Positions 8,074-15,289 of a stretch of DNA of 33,561 bases are shown here, piece by piece. The stretch lies in contig CAJUTL010000015.1 in the NCBI GenBank assembly GCA_910589395.1, positions 1 to 33,561 of the forward strand. Direction: 5' to 3'. The stretch's first letter is position 1. Every line of letters starts with the position of its first letter. The position numbers and the translations under genes were made by a program. The notes beneath the pieces were generated by a model. The model did no database searches, was not told the DNA's origin, and saw nothing but the letters and a program-made list of their open reading frames with translations. Origin of the DNA: an uncultured Oscillospiraceae bacterium. Its GTDB lineage: Bacteria; Bacillota_A; Clostridia; Oscillospirales; Acutalibacteraceae.

Positions 8074-8946
8074 TTACCTGTGCTTCTTCCTGAATTTTTT
8101 TCGATAGAAGAAATAGGAGATCATACCGGGAATACCGATCCAGCTTGCTACAGCGCAGAGAGTGACTGCTTCAAAATTTGGGATTGTCAGCGCACAGGCG
8201 AGGTATAACAGAACAATGGGAAGGGAAAGAAGCCTGATTACTTTGTGGGCAAGGTTCCAGGTGTCTTCATCCCGTATGGTCCAGGGGAGGCGAAGACCGG
8301 TATAGCGGTTAAAAGGCAGCTTTGGAGAGATTATGCCGGAAAAAAGGATTACACAGGATACCAGTGCCATGGCGAGAAACCTTTCGTGGTTTTCGGAAAG
8401 TGAAAAAAGACCTGCTGCCGATAAAGCGGAAAACAAGATGCCGGCTGCCAGCAGAAAGCAGTTAAAGAAAGTCGTTATCCGCAAAGCTCCTGTGTGAGTA
8501 ACATCGTTGGTAAGCAGGGGCAGGTTTCGGTATAAAACGATTACCGCCCAAAAAATACAGGCTCCTGCTAGCACAATGGACACCGCTTGATTTTTGATCA
8601 GAATGATCAGGAGCATAGCAGCGAAGGAAAGGGCTAAAATGATTTCTCTCTTTTCAGCCGTGCGGCGGAGTTCTTTTTCTTGCTGTTCTTTTTGTCCCAG
8701 GTCTTTCTTTGCCTGTTCCAATTTTTCAGAAAGATCCATTTCCCTGCCGGACGGTTCCAGGTCAAGCAGGCGTTCTACAGGTGTTTCAAGAAAGGCTGCA
8801 ATGCGAAGTAAAAGTTCTGCGTCCGGAGCAGACTGCCCAGTTTCCCATTTTGAAACAGTTTGCCTTACAACATTTAAGTTTGCCGCCAGTTCCTCCTGGC
8901 TGATCCCTTTTTCTTTCCGAAATTGTTTGATCCTGTCTCCGATCAT
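8074..8946 (-). CDS. XRE-family regulator fused to an SdpI-like membrane domain
   Basis: A 290-residue two-part protein. Residues 1-60 are a helix-turn-helix of the XRE/Cro-C1 type (IKQFRKEKGISQEELAANLN, then VVRQTVSKWETGQSAPD). Residues about 65-95 are a charged, coiled-coil-like linker. The rest has roughly six hydrophobic segments. The region with NRYTGLRLPWTIRDEDTWNLAHK matches the conserved block of SdpI-type proteins, known as immunity and signal-receptor proteins for the SdpC toxin. A membrane-tethered repressor is a reasonable reading. The AGAAGGC ribosome binding site precedes ATG at 8946. It is divergent from the ABC-F gene, with a candidate operator between them. The signal sensed is unknown. 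Confidence 0.9.
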   Translation of the reverse strand: MIGDRIKQFRKEKGISQEELAANLNVVRQTVSKWETGQSAPDAELLLRIAAFLETPVERLLDLEPSGREMDLSEKLEQAKKDLGQKEQQEKELRRTAEKREIILALSFAAMLLIILIKNQAVSIVLAGACIFWAVIVLYRNLPLLTNDVTHTGALRITTFFNCFLLAAGILFSALSAAGLFSLSENHERFLAMALVSCVILFSGIISPKLPFNRYTGLRLPWTIRDEDTWNLAHKVIRLLSLPIVLLYLACALTIPNFEAVTLCAVASWIGIPGMISYFFYRKKFRKKHR

Positions 8947-8983
8947 GTTTGTTGCCTTCTTTCTCTACGGCTTTTCACTACCC

Positions 8984-9013
8984 AGTATACAGCCATACTT
9001 CGTCCCGGCGCAA
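8984..9013 (-). promoter_or_regulatory. Promoter of the XRE-SdpI gene
   Basis: On the minus strand TTGCGC (9013-9008) and TATACT (8989-8984) are separated by 18 bp, 38 bp before the start codon. Confidence 0.6.
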
Positions 9014-9035
9014 GCAACGAAAATTAACCGGGACG
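9001..9035. promoter_or_regulatory. Candidate operator between divergent promoters
   Basis: CGTCCCGG at 9001-9008 and its exact complement CCGGGACG at 9028-9035 are separated by 19 bp. The left arm touches the -35 of the minus promoter and the right arm lies 4 bp before the -35 of the plus promoter. The XRE-SdpI protein is the obvious candidate binder; this is inference. Confidence 0.5.
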
Positions 9036-9039
9036 GCTC

Positions 9040-9068
9040 TTGCGAAAAATCCTCTTTTCCCGTATACT
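9040..9068 (+). promoter_or_regulatory. Promoter of the ABC-F gene
   Basis: TTGCGA at 9040-9045 and TATACT at 9063-9068 have ideal 17-bp spacing, about 42 bp before the ATG. Confidence 0.65.
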
Positions 9069-9110
9069 ATATTCTGTGTTCTTATGCGATAGAGTTAGGA
9101 TGAAAACAGT

Positions 9111-11048
9111 ATGGCGATTTTAACTGTAAATCATATTACCCAAAGCTTCGGGGAAACCGTGATCCTGGAAGGCATTACCTTTGAAATGCAGAAGGGAGAG
9201 CGCATTGGTCTGGTGGGAGTAAACGGCAGCGGAAAAACCACGCTGTTTAAGGTGCTTACCGGGGAATACACGCCCGATACCGGCTCGGTGGTCTTTTCCA
9301 AAGAAACGGCGCCGGGCTACATGGAGCAGCACGTTTGCCGGGACTTCCACAAAACGGCCCTGGAAGAAGTGATGACGGTGTTTGCCCCCCTGCTTCAAAT
9401 GGAGCGGGAGCTGGAGGACTTAAACGCTCTGCTTTCTCAAAATCCGCCGGAAGAGGAACTGCAAAGGCTGATCCTGCGCCAGACAGAGCTCAACGACCGC
9501 TTTGTGGACGGCGGCGGCCTGACCTGTCGGGCCAGGGCCAGAAGCACCCTGATGGGGCTGGGCTTTACGGAAGAACAGCTCACAAACCGGGTAGGCGTTT
9601 TAAGCGGCGGGCAAAAGGCAAAGCTGCAACTTGCCAAAATGCTTTTGGGCGGGGCAAACCTGCTGCTGCTGGACGAGCCCACCAACCATCTGGATATCAA
9701 TTCCGTAGAGTGGCTGGAGGATTTTCTGAAAAATTACGGCGGCTCTTACATTGTGATCTCCCATGACCGCTATTTTTTGGATAAGGTGACCTCCCGCACT
9801 TTGGAGCTGCAGGGAACGCGGTTGGACTCTTATAAGGGAAATTACACCCGGTATCTGGTCTTGAAGGAAGAAAAGCGCCTTGCCATGGAGCGGGTGTATG
9901 AGAATACCCAGAAGGAGATCCACCGCATCGAGGGGATCATCGAGCAGCAGCGCAGGTGGAATCAGGAGCGAAACTATGTGACCATTGCCAGCAAGCAGAA
10001 GGCCATCGACAGGCTGGAGGCCACCCTGGAAAAGCCGGAGCAGGATCCGGAGGCCATTCGGTTTCGGTTTCACGCCAGCCGCCGCAGCGGAGACGATGTG
10101 CTGACAGCCGAAGACCTTTCCCTGTCCTTTGACGGCGGCGCGCCGCTGTTCCGGCAGGTGAATTTGGAGATCAAGCGGGGAGAGAAAATCTTCCTCATCG
10201 GGCCTAACGGGTGCGGAAAAACCTCGCTGTTTAAGATCCTTCTAGGCCAGTACCGGCAGGATAGCGGCTTGGTGCGTATCGGCGCCGGGGTGGATCTGGG
10301 CTATTACGAGCAGTCCCAGCTGAGCCTGCACGATGAAAAAACCGTGATCGATGAGATCTGGGACCTTCACCCCCGCATGAACCAGACCGAGGTGCGCAGC
10401 GCGCTGGCGGTGTTCCTGTTCAAGGGGGAAGACGTGTACAAGCCCGTCAGCGGCCTTTCCGGCGGCGAGCGGGCCAGGGTGCTGCTGTTAAAGCTCATGC
10501 TTTCCAAGGCGAATTTTCTGCTGCTGGACGAGCCCACCAACCACCTGGACATCGGCTCCTGCGAAGCGCTGGAAAACGCCCTTTCCGACTATGATGGCAC
10601 GCTGTTTGTGGTGTCTCACGACCGTTACCTCATCAATAAGCTGGCAGACAAGGTCTACGTGCTCAGCCAAAACGGAGCCGCGCTGTACCATGGCAATTAC
10701 GATTATTATCTGGAAAAGCGGGAAGCGGAGCTTATCAGGGAGGAAAAAAAGGCGGAACCCAAGGTGAACCTTTATAAGCTTCGAAAAGAGCGGGAAGCCG
10801 AACTGCGAAAAAAACGCGCCGCCCTTTCCCGGCTGGAGCAGGAGATCGAGGAAAACGACAAGGCCCTCCAGGCGCTGGAAGAAAAGCTGGAGGATCCCAC
10901 TGTCGCCACTGATTACGAGGCCATCACGGAAGCCACCGGGCAGATCGCCGCGCTCCACGAAAAGGCGGAGGCGCTTCTCACGGAATGGAGCACCCTTTCG
11001 GAAGAGCTTTTAGATGTGGAGGAAGAGCAGAAGGACCATGAGAAATGA
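9111..11048 (+). CDS. ABC-F family ATP-binding protein
   Basis: A 645-residue soluble protein with two ABC ATPase domains and no membrane segments, the ABC-F arrangement. These proteins act on the ribosome as translation factors, some protecting it from antibiotics. First domain: Walker A GVNGSGKT at residues 36-43, signature LSGGQKAKL, Walker B LLLDEPTNHLD. The inter-domain linker of about residues 240-300 is rich in K, E and R. Second domain: Walker A GPNGCGKT near 364, signature LSGGERARVLL, again DEPTNHLD. The last 100 residues are a charged coiled coil, as in Uup/YdiF-type members. A weak AGGA lies upstream of the ATG. Nothing in the sequence distinguishes housekeeping from resistance roles. 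The divergent membrane regulator suggests inducible expression. Confidence 0.92.
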   Translation: MAILTVNHITQSFGETVILEGITFEMQKGERIGLVGVNGSGKTTLFKVLTGEYTPDTGSVVFSKETAPGYMEQHVCRDFHKTALEEVMTVFAPLLQMERELEDLNALLSQNPPEEELQRLILRQTELNDRFVDGGGLTCRARARSTLMGLGFTEEQLTNRVGVLSGGQKAKLQLAKMLLGGANLLLLDEPTNHLDINSVEWLEDFLKNYGGSYIVISHDRYFLDKVTSRTLELQGTRLDSYKGNYTRYLVLKEEKRLAMERVYENTQKEIHRIEGIIEQQRRWNQERNYVTIASKQKAIDRLEATLEKPEQDPEAIRFRFHASRRSGDDVLTAEDLSLSFDGGAPLFRQVNLEIKRGEKIFLIGPNGCGKTSLFKILLGQYRQDSGLVRIGAGVDLGYYEQSQLSLHDEKTVIDEIWDLHPRMNQTEVRSALAVFLFKGEDVYKPVSGLSGGERARVLLLKLMLSKANFLLLDEPTNHLDIGSCEALENALSDYDGTLFVVSHDRYLINKLADKVYVLSQNGAALYHGNYDYYLEKREAELIREEKKAEPKVNLYKLRKEREAELRKKRAALSRLEQEIEENDKALQALEEKLEDPTVATDYEAITEATGQIAALHEKAEALLTEWSTLSEELLDVEEEQKDHEK

Positions 11049-11114
11049 GGCAGCACGGCGCCGTGCAGAAGCTGATAAATTGGAATTTACGGGTGCACCG
11101 CTTACTTCTCACCT

Positions 11115-11231
11115 GTCATTACTGAACAGAAAGCAAGGAAACCTTGCTTTCTCGGTGAAGAATCTCGTCCTTTGCTCTTTTGCCCTGGAATTAAGGACGA
11201 GATTCTTCGTCACTTCGTTCCTCAGAATGAC
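11115..11231. repeat. Dispersed palindromic repeat, copy 3, with an inserted hairpin
   Basis: Same core as the other copies (GAAGAATCTCG and CGAGATTCTTC, ending CAGAATGAC). Its left arm is interrupted at 11128-11152 by a 25-bp perfect hairpin: AGAAAGCAAGG, AAA loop, CCTTGCTTTCT. The other three copies lack this insert. Flanking GATAAATTGGAATTTA (about 11073) and TAAACTACAATTTA are the same inner arms seen in copies 2 and 4. The 295-bp gap between ABC-F and mtaB is almost entirely this element. Confidence 0.8.
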
Positions 11232-11292
11232 AGTGGGGAACTGTGTGCTAAACTACAATTTATCCAGCACCGCTTGTGCCCTTGCCCTTTTT

Positions 11293-11317
11293 CTAACAAC
11301 TAACATCTAACAACTAG
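11293..11317. repeat. Tandem heptamer repeat
   Basis: CTAACAA, CTAACAT and CTAACAA follow one another and run into CTAG, the same heptad type as at 497-524. Confidence 0.55.
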
Positions 11318-11343
11318 TTTCAAAGCAACGCGAGGTTTCCAGA

Positions 11344-12636
11344 ATGAAGGTAAAATTTATTACGCTGGGCTGCAAGGTGAATCAATATGAATCGGAGGCC
11401 ATGCTGGAGCTTTTGCTGCGGGAGGGCTTTCAGGAGGCGGCGGACGGCGAGGAAGCGGACGTGGTGGTGGTGAATTCCTGCACCGTTACCGCAACGGGAG
11501 ATCAGAAGGCGCGGCAGGCGCTGCGCAGGGCAAAAAAGCAAAATCCCGGCGCTGTGGCGGTGCTGACGGGCTGCTGGCCCCAGGCCTTTCCCGGGGAGGC
11601 GGCGGAATTTCAGGAGGCAGATATTGTGCTGGGCACGAAAAACCGCGCCGCTTTGCTGCCCCATATTCTGAGCTATTTCTCCCACAAGCAGCGGATCGTG
11701 GACATCGCGCCCCATGAAGCCGGGGAAAAGTTTGAAGCCATGCGGGTGTCCTCCTTCCACGGGCGCACCAGGGCTTTTCTGAAAATAGAAGACGGCTGCA
11801 ACCGCTTCTGTTCTTACTGCATCATTCCCTATGCCAGGGGCCGGGTGCGCTCCAAGCCTCTTTCGGAGATCCGGGCGGAGGTGAGGTCCCTTGCCGCCCA
11901 CGATTACCGGGAGGTGGTGCTGACCGGGATCAACCTGCCGGCTTACGGGCAGGACTTGGGCCTGCACCTCTGCGACGCGGTGGAGGCGGCCTGCGAAGAG
12001 CCGGAGATCCGGCGGGTGCGGCTGGGCTCTCTGGAGCCGGAGCAGCTGACCGAGGAGGTCATTGCCCGCTTGCAGCGCCAGAAAAAGCTGTGTCCTCAAT
12101 TTCACCTTTCCCTGCAAAGCGGCTGCGATGAGACCCTTCGCCGCATGAACCGCCATTACACTACTGCGGAATACCGACAGATTGTAAAAAATCTTCGGGC
12201 GGCCTTTCCCGGCTGTGCTATCACCACGGATATCATGGTGGGCTTTGCCGGGGAAACCGAAGAGGAGTTTCAGACTTCCCTGAATTTTGCGAAAGAGATC
12301 GCCTTTGCGAAGGTTCACGTGTTCGCTTATTCCCGCAGGCCCGGCACAAAAGCCTATACCGCGCCGGATCAGGTGCCGGAAAAAGTAAAGGAGGAGCGAA
12401 GCCGTGTGATGATCGCCGTCACCCTTGCTACTCAGCGAGCTTTCCTAAGGGCTCAGGTGGGAAATACCGAAGAAGTACTCTTCGAGCAGGCGGCGGATAA
12501 AAACGTGTACGAGGGCTACACCGGAAATTATACTCTCGTGCGGGCCGTTTCCCCCATGCCCCTGCACGGCCAGCTGCTTCCCGTACAGATCACAGAAGCG
12601 GGAGAAGGCTTTTGCCTTGGGGAGATCAGACGCTAG
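11344..12636 (+). CDS. mtaB: tRNA t6A37 methylthiotransferase MtaB
   Basis: A 430-residue radical-SAM enzyme that adds a methylthio group to N6-threonylcarbamoyladenosine 37 of tRNAs reading ANN codons. The opening FITLGCKVNQYESEAM is the MtaB signature and distinguishes it from MiaB and RimO. The N-terminal UPF0004 domain has C10, C46 and C77, which bind one iron-sulphur cluster. The radical-SAM motif CNRFCSYC (C152, C156, C159) binds the other. A C-terminal TRAM-like stretch follows residue 370. The ATG is preceded by a modest GCGAGG. It stands alone between two repeat-filled gaps. Confidence 0.95.
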   Translation: MKVKFITLGCKVNQYESEAMLELLLREGFQEAADGEEADVVVVNSCTVTATGDQKARQALRRAKKQNPGAVAVLTGCWPQAFPGEAAEFQEADIVLGTKNRAALLPHILSYFSHKQRIVDIAPHEAGEKFEAMRVSSFHGRTRAFLKIEDGCNRFCSYCIIPYARGRVRSKPLSEIRAEVRSLAAHDYREVVLTGINLPAYGQDLGLHLCDAVEAACEEPEIRRVRLGSLEPEQLTEEVIARLQRQKKLCPQFHLSLQSGCDETLRRMNRHYTTAEYRQIVKNLRAAFPGCAITTDIMVGFAGETEEEFQTSLNFAKEIAFAKVHVFAYSRRPGTKAYTAPDQVPEKVKEERSRVMIAVTLATQRAFLRAQVGNTEEVLFEQAADKNVYEGYTGNYTLVRAVSPMPLHGQLLPVQITEAGEGFCLGEIRR

Positions 12637-12668
12637 ATGCTGGAGAAGGGCGTAAGGGCGATATAGAA

Positions 12669-12696
12669 TGAACAGTGAGAAATGAGCAATGAGCAA
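12669..12696. repeat. Tandem heptamer repeat (TGARMAR type)
   Basis: Four 7-mers, TGAACAG, TGAGAAA, TGAGCAA and TGAGCAA, occur in a row shortly after mtaB. A partial relative, ATGAGAAATGAGGCA, is at about 11038. Confidence 0.5.
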
Positions 12697-12720
12697 TTAA
12701 GGGCAAGGGCGTTAGTTCGG

Positions 12721-13066
12721 TAAGTTGAAATTTAGCGGTGAGGCACCGCGGCCACTCGTGAAGCTGCTTGGTGCGGGAAGTTAATCACTGGCCCGACCGT
12801 TAGTAAGCAGATAAATTGGAATTTGGTGGTGAGCCACTCACCTCCCACCTGTCATTCTGAACGAAGTGAAGAATCTCACCCTTTTCCCCAGAATCATGGT
12901 CGAGATTCTTCGTCACTTCGTTCCTCAGAATGACAGGAGGGAGCTGTTCGCTAAACTATAATTTAGCGGTGTCCCTGCGGTCGGGTCAGAAATCATTTTC
13001 CCGCACCAAGTAGGGATACGAGTACCAGCGGCGGTTCGCCATTAAACTATCATTTACCCGCCTCTT
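12721..13066. repeat. Composite palindromic repeat, copy 4 (core 12851-12934)
   Basis: This is the best-preserved composite element. The core runs from GTCATTCTGAACGAAGTGAA to CAGAATGAC. Outer arms are inverted copies of each other: CTCGTGAAGCTGCTTGGTGC and GGCCCGACC on the left, GGTCGGGTCAG and GCACCAAGTAGGGATACGAG on the right. Inner arms are GATAAATTGGAATTTGG and TAAACTATAATTTAGCGG. A GGCG/CGCC hairpin with GTT loop sits at 13030-13040. It occupies most of the 599-bp gap between mtaB and the transporter gene. No reading frame in it looks coding. Confidence 0.8.
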
Positions 13067-13141
13067 ACATACTTTTCTCCCGCCACTCTGAAAAATGCCC
13101 AATTCTAAACCTTCTTGTCAATTCTCCTTAAAATTTCAAAA

Positions 13142-13164
13142 TTTCACTTGTAAACTTAGTGAAA
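13142..13164. promoter_or_regulatory. Candidate operator before the MFS gene
   Basis: TTTCACT and AGTGAAA form a perfect 7-bp inverted repeat with a 9-bp spacer. A weak promoter (TTGTAA 13148-13153, GATGAT 13171-13176) overlaps it. Confidence 0.35.
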
Positions 13165-13235
13165 ATATGAGATGATAGGAGCAGGAAAAAACCGGGGCAG
13201 AGAAAAGCCCGGCGAATCAGGAGGGGGCGCCTTTT

Positions 13236-14549
13236 ATGGCGAAAGCAAACGACAGAAAATTTACCAAAACCGAGAAAAGCTGGATCCTGTACGACTGGGC
13301 CAATTCCGTATACGCCACCAATATGCTGGCGGCCATTTTCCCGCTGTATTTTGCCAGCGTCTGTCAGGCAAACGGCGCGGATAATCTGGTGCTCTGGTCC
13401 TACGGTACCTCTGCCGCCACCTTCCTGGTAGCGATCCTGGCGCCTATTCTGGGGGCCTTGGGAGACCACAAGGGCCACAAGAAAAAACTATTTGCCGGGT
13501 TTTTATTCCTGGGCGTGGCCTTTACCCTGTTCAACGCCTTTACTGGGGACTACCGCCTGCTGCTGGTGGGCTATGTGGTGTCCCACATTGGATTTTCCGG
13601 CTCCTGCCTGTTTTACGACGCTTTTCTTACCGATGTTACCACCCTGGAGCGCATGGATCGTGTTTCCTCCTGGGGCTATGCCATGGGCTATATCGGCGGC
13701 AGCACCATTCCTTTTTTGATCTCCATTGTCATTTTGGTTATGATGGGCATGGATAACCCCCTGGCTTTCCGGCTGGTGATCGTGCTTACCAGCGTCTGGT
13801 GGCTGGTGTTCAGCATTCCCGCCCTGAAAAACGTGAAGCAGCTGCATTACATAGAGCCCCGGAAAAACCTGGTGCGCTCCACCTTTTCCAACCTGTGGCG
13901 CACGGCGAAGGATATTTTTTCCCACAAGGGGATCTTCCTGTTCCTGGTGGCCTATTTCTTCTATATCGATGGCGTGAACACCGTGATCTCCATTTCCACC
14001 TCCTACGGCTCCAAGCTGGGGCTTGACACCGTAAGCATGATTCTGGCGCTTTTGGTCACGCAGATCGTGGCGGTGCCCTTCTCCATTCTGTTCGGCAGAC
14101 TGGCGGGAAAGCTGGGCTCTGTGAATATCCTGTGCGGGGCCATCGCGGTGTATTTCTGCATTTGTGTGGTGGGCTTCTTTATGGGCTTCAACATCGAGCA
14201 GCACCCCGGAGACGCTTCCGCCCTGAGCCTTTCTCTGACCCTGTTCTGGTGCATGGCGTTTCTGGTGGGCACCGTGCAGGGCGGCATTCAGGCCATTTCC
14301 CGTTCCTATTTCGGCAAGCTGGTTCCCGCTGAGCGTTCCAATGAGTATTTCGGCTTCTTTGATATTTTCGGCAAGTTCGCCGCCGTGATCGGCCCCCTGC
14401 TGGTGGCCTTCTTCACCCAGCTGACCGGGCGGGATTCCATCGGCGTCATCAGCCTTGCGCTGCTGTTCCTCGTGGGCTTTTTCATTCTCTTTACCGGCCG
14501 GAAGAAGCTCTTTTCCGAGCAGGTTGCCCGGCCTGAAAGCGGGGAATAA
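13236..14549 (+). CDS. MFS transporter, UMF1/Atg22-like family
   Basis: A 437-residue polytopic membrane protein with about 11-12 hydrophobic segments. The N-terminal SWILYDWANSVYATNMLAAIFP block and the loop GALGDHKGHKKK after the second or third helix are characteristic of the Atg22/UMF1 branch of the major facilitator superfamily. The later GGIQAISRSYFGKLVPAERSNEYFGFFDIFGK segment is also diagnostic. Family members are predicted amino-acid or metabolite effluxers; the substrate here is not evident. A strong AGGAGGGGG precedes the ATG. A 7-bp inverted repeat in the promoter region suggests a repressor. The small Smr gene follows closely. Confidence 0.92.
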   Translation: MAKANDRKFTKTEKSWILYDWANSVYATNMLAAIFPLYFASVCQANGADNLVLWSYGTSAATFLVAILAPILGALGDHKGHKKKLFAGFLFLGVAFTLFNAFTGDYRLLLVGYVVSHIGFSGSCLFYDAFLTDVTTLERMDRVSSWGYAMGYIGGSTIPFLISIVILVMMGMDNPLAFRLVIVLTSVWWLVFSIPALKNVKQLHYIEPRKNLVRSTFSNLWRTAKDIFSHKGIFLFLVAYFFYIDGVNTVISISTSYGSKLGLDTVSMILALLVTQIVAVPFSILFGRLAGKLGSVNILCGAIAVYFCICVVGFFMGFNIEQHPGDASALSLSLTLFWCMAFLVGTVQGGIQAISRSYFGKLVPAERSNEYFGFFDIFGKFAAVIGPLLVAFFTQLTGRDSIGVISLALLFLVGFFILFTGRKKLFSEQVARPESGE

Positions 14550-14579
14550 GCCATGCGGTTTCGGCGGGAAGGGGCTGTG

Positions 14580-14801
14580 ATGAGCGTGGACCTGCACGGG
14601 GTCTATTTGGAGGACGCCCGGGAGCTGCTGCTGAACTGGCTGGACCATGCTCAGCCCGGCGTCACGGAGCTGCGGGTGATCCATGGCTCCAACCGGGGCA
14701 CCGTGCTGCGGGATATGGTGCGGGAGGAGCTTTCTCACCCCAAAATCAAAGCAAAACTCCCCACCCTGAACCCCGGCGAGACCCGGCTGATTTTGAAGTA
14801 G
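14580..14801 (+). CDS. Small Smr-domain protein
   Basis: A protein of about 73 residues consisting of little but an Smr domain, the MutS2 C-terminal nuclease-like fold. The DLHG motif is at its N-terminus (VDLHGVYLEDARELL), followed by LRVIHGSNRGTVLRDMV, matching the conserved H-G-G block with N in place of the second glycine. Stand-alone Smr proteins may bind or cut branched nucleic acid or RNA. An in-frame ATG at 14553 is possible; 14580 is preferred because GGGAAGGGG lies just upstream. It follows the MFS gene by 30 bp and is probably co-transcribed with it. Confidence 0.8.
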   Translation: MSVDLHGVYLEDARELLLNWLDHAQPGVTELRVIHGSNRGTVLRDMVREELSHPKIKAKLPTLNPGETRLILK

Positions 14802-14905
14802 CCGGATATCCTTTTTCGCCGCTTATGATCCTGCCGGGCGGGGCGGGTTTCGCAAGCCGGACAAGCCGCTTTCTTACCGCGGCGCATCAAGCTGAAAAAA
14901 TGAAT

Positions 14906-14946
14906 CGGCCCATTGCGGGAATTACTCCTGCAATGGGCCGTTTTCT
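14906..14946 (+). terminator. Strong Rho-independent terminator
   Basis: An 11-bp perfect stem (CGGCCCATTGC, 14906-14916, with GCAATGGGCCG, 14930-14940) extends inward by four further pairs and is followed by TTTTCT. It closes the MFS-Smr unit. Confidence 0.9.
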
Positions 14947-15041
14947 CTGCTGTTTTAGAAGAGCTGATAGGGATTTCTAATAGCTGAGTCAACGCAAATG
15001 CGCAAAGTGCATAAAAATTTATTCAACTTAGAAAAAATTAC

Positions 15042-15070
15042 TTGACAATATTCTTTGTTCGGCATAAAAT
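15042..15070 (+). promoter_or_regulatory. Strong promoter of the peptidase cluster
   Basis: TTGACA at 15042-15047 and TAAAAT at 15065-15070 have exact 17-bp spacing in AT-rich surroundings. It is the closest match to the vegetative consensus in the window on the plus strand. Confidence 0.8.
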
Positions 15071-15084
15071 GAAAGTTAAGGTAG

Positions 15085-15101
15085 AATCATTTTACATGAT
15101 T
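15085..15101. promoter_or_regulatory. Candidate operator just after the transcription start
   Basis: AATCAT and ATGATT form a perfect inverted repeat with a TTTAC spacer, starting about 8 bp after the predicted +1. The following leader to 15289 is about 200 nt with no credible gene. A 14-codon frame from 15096 lacks a ribosome binding site. Confidence 0.4.
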
Positions 15102-15289
15102 AGGAGGGGAGGGAAAAGAATCAAAGGGTCAAAGGGCTGACAGGCGTTGAAGCCCAAGAGCATGTATGAATGCTTCGGCGCAGGATCTCAATAGGTTCCA
15201 CACGTTTTCCGGATTTTGAAAAACCAGATGCTTTCCCGGGCTTATTGCGTCTATGCCGATAGCCTGGCACGAAGAAAAGAGGTAACAAA

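Noticed and set aside
13503..14738. 411-codon minus-strand frame opposite the MFS gene
   Set aside because: Its His/Gln-rich translation is typical of an antisense shadow of a membrane protein gene.
15096..15140. 14-codon basic leader peptide before the peptidase
   Set aside because: No ribosome binding site is placed for its ATG.
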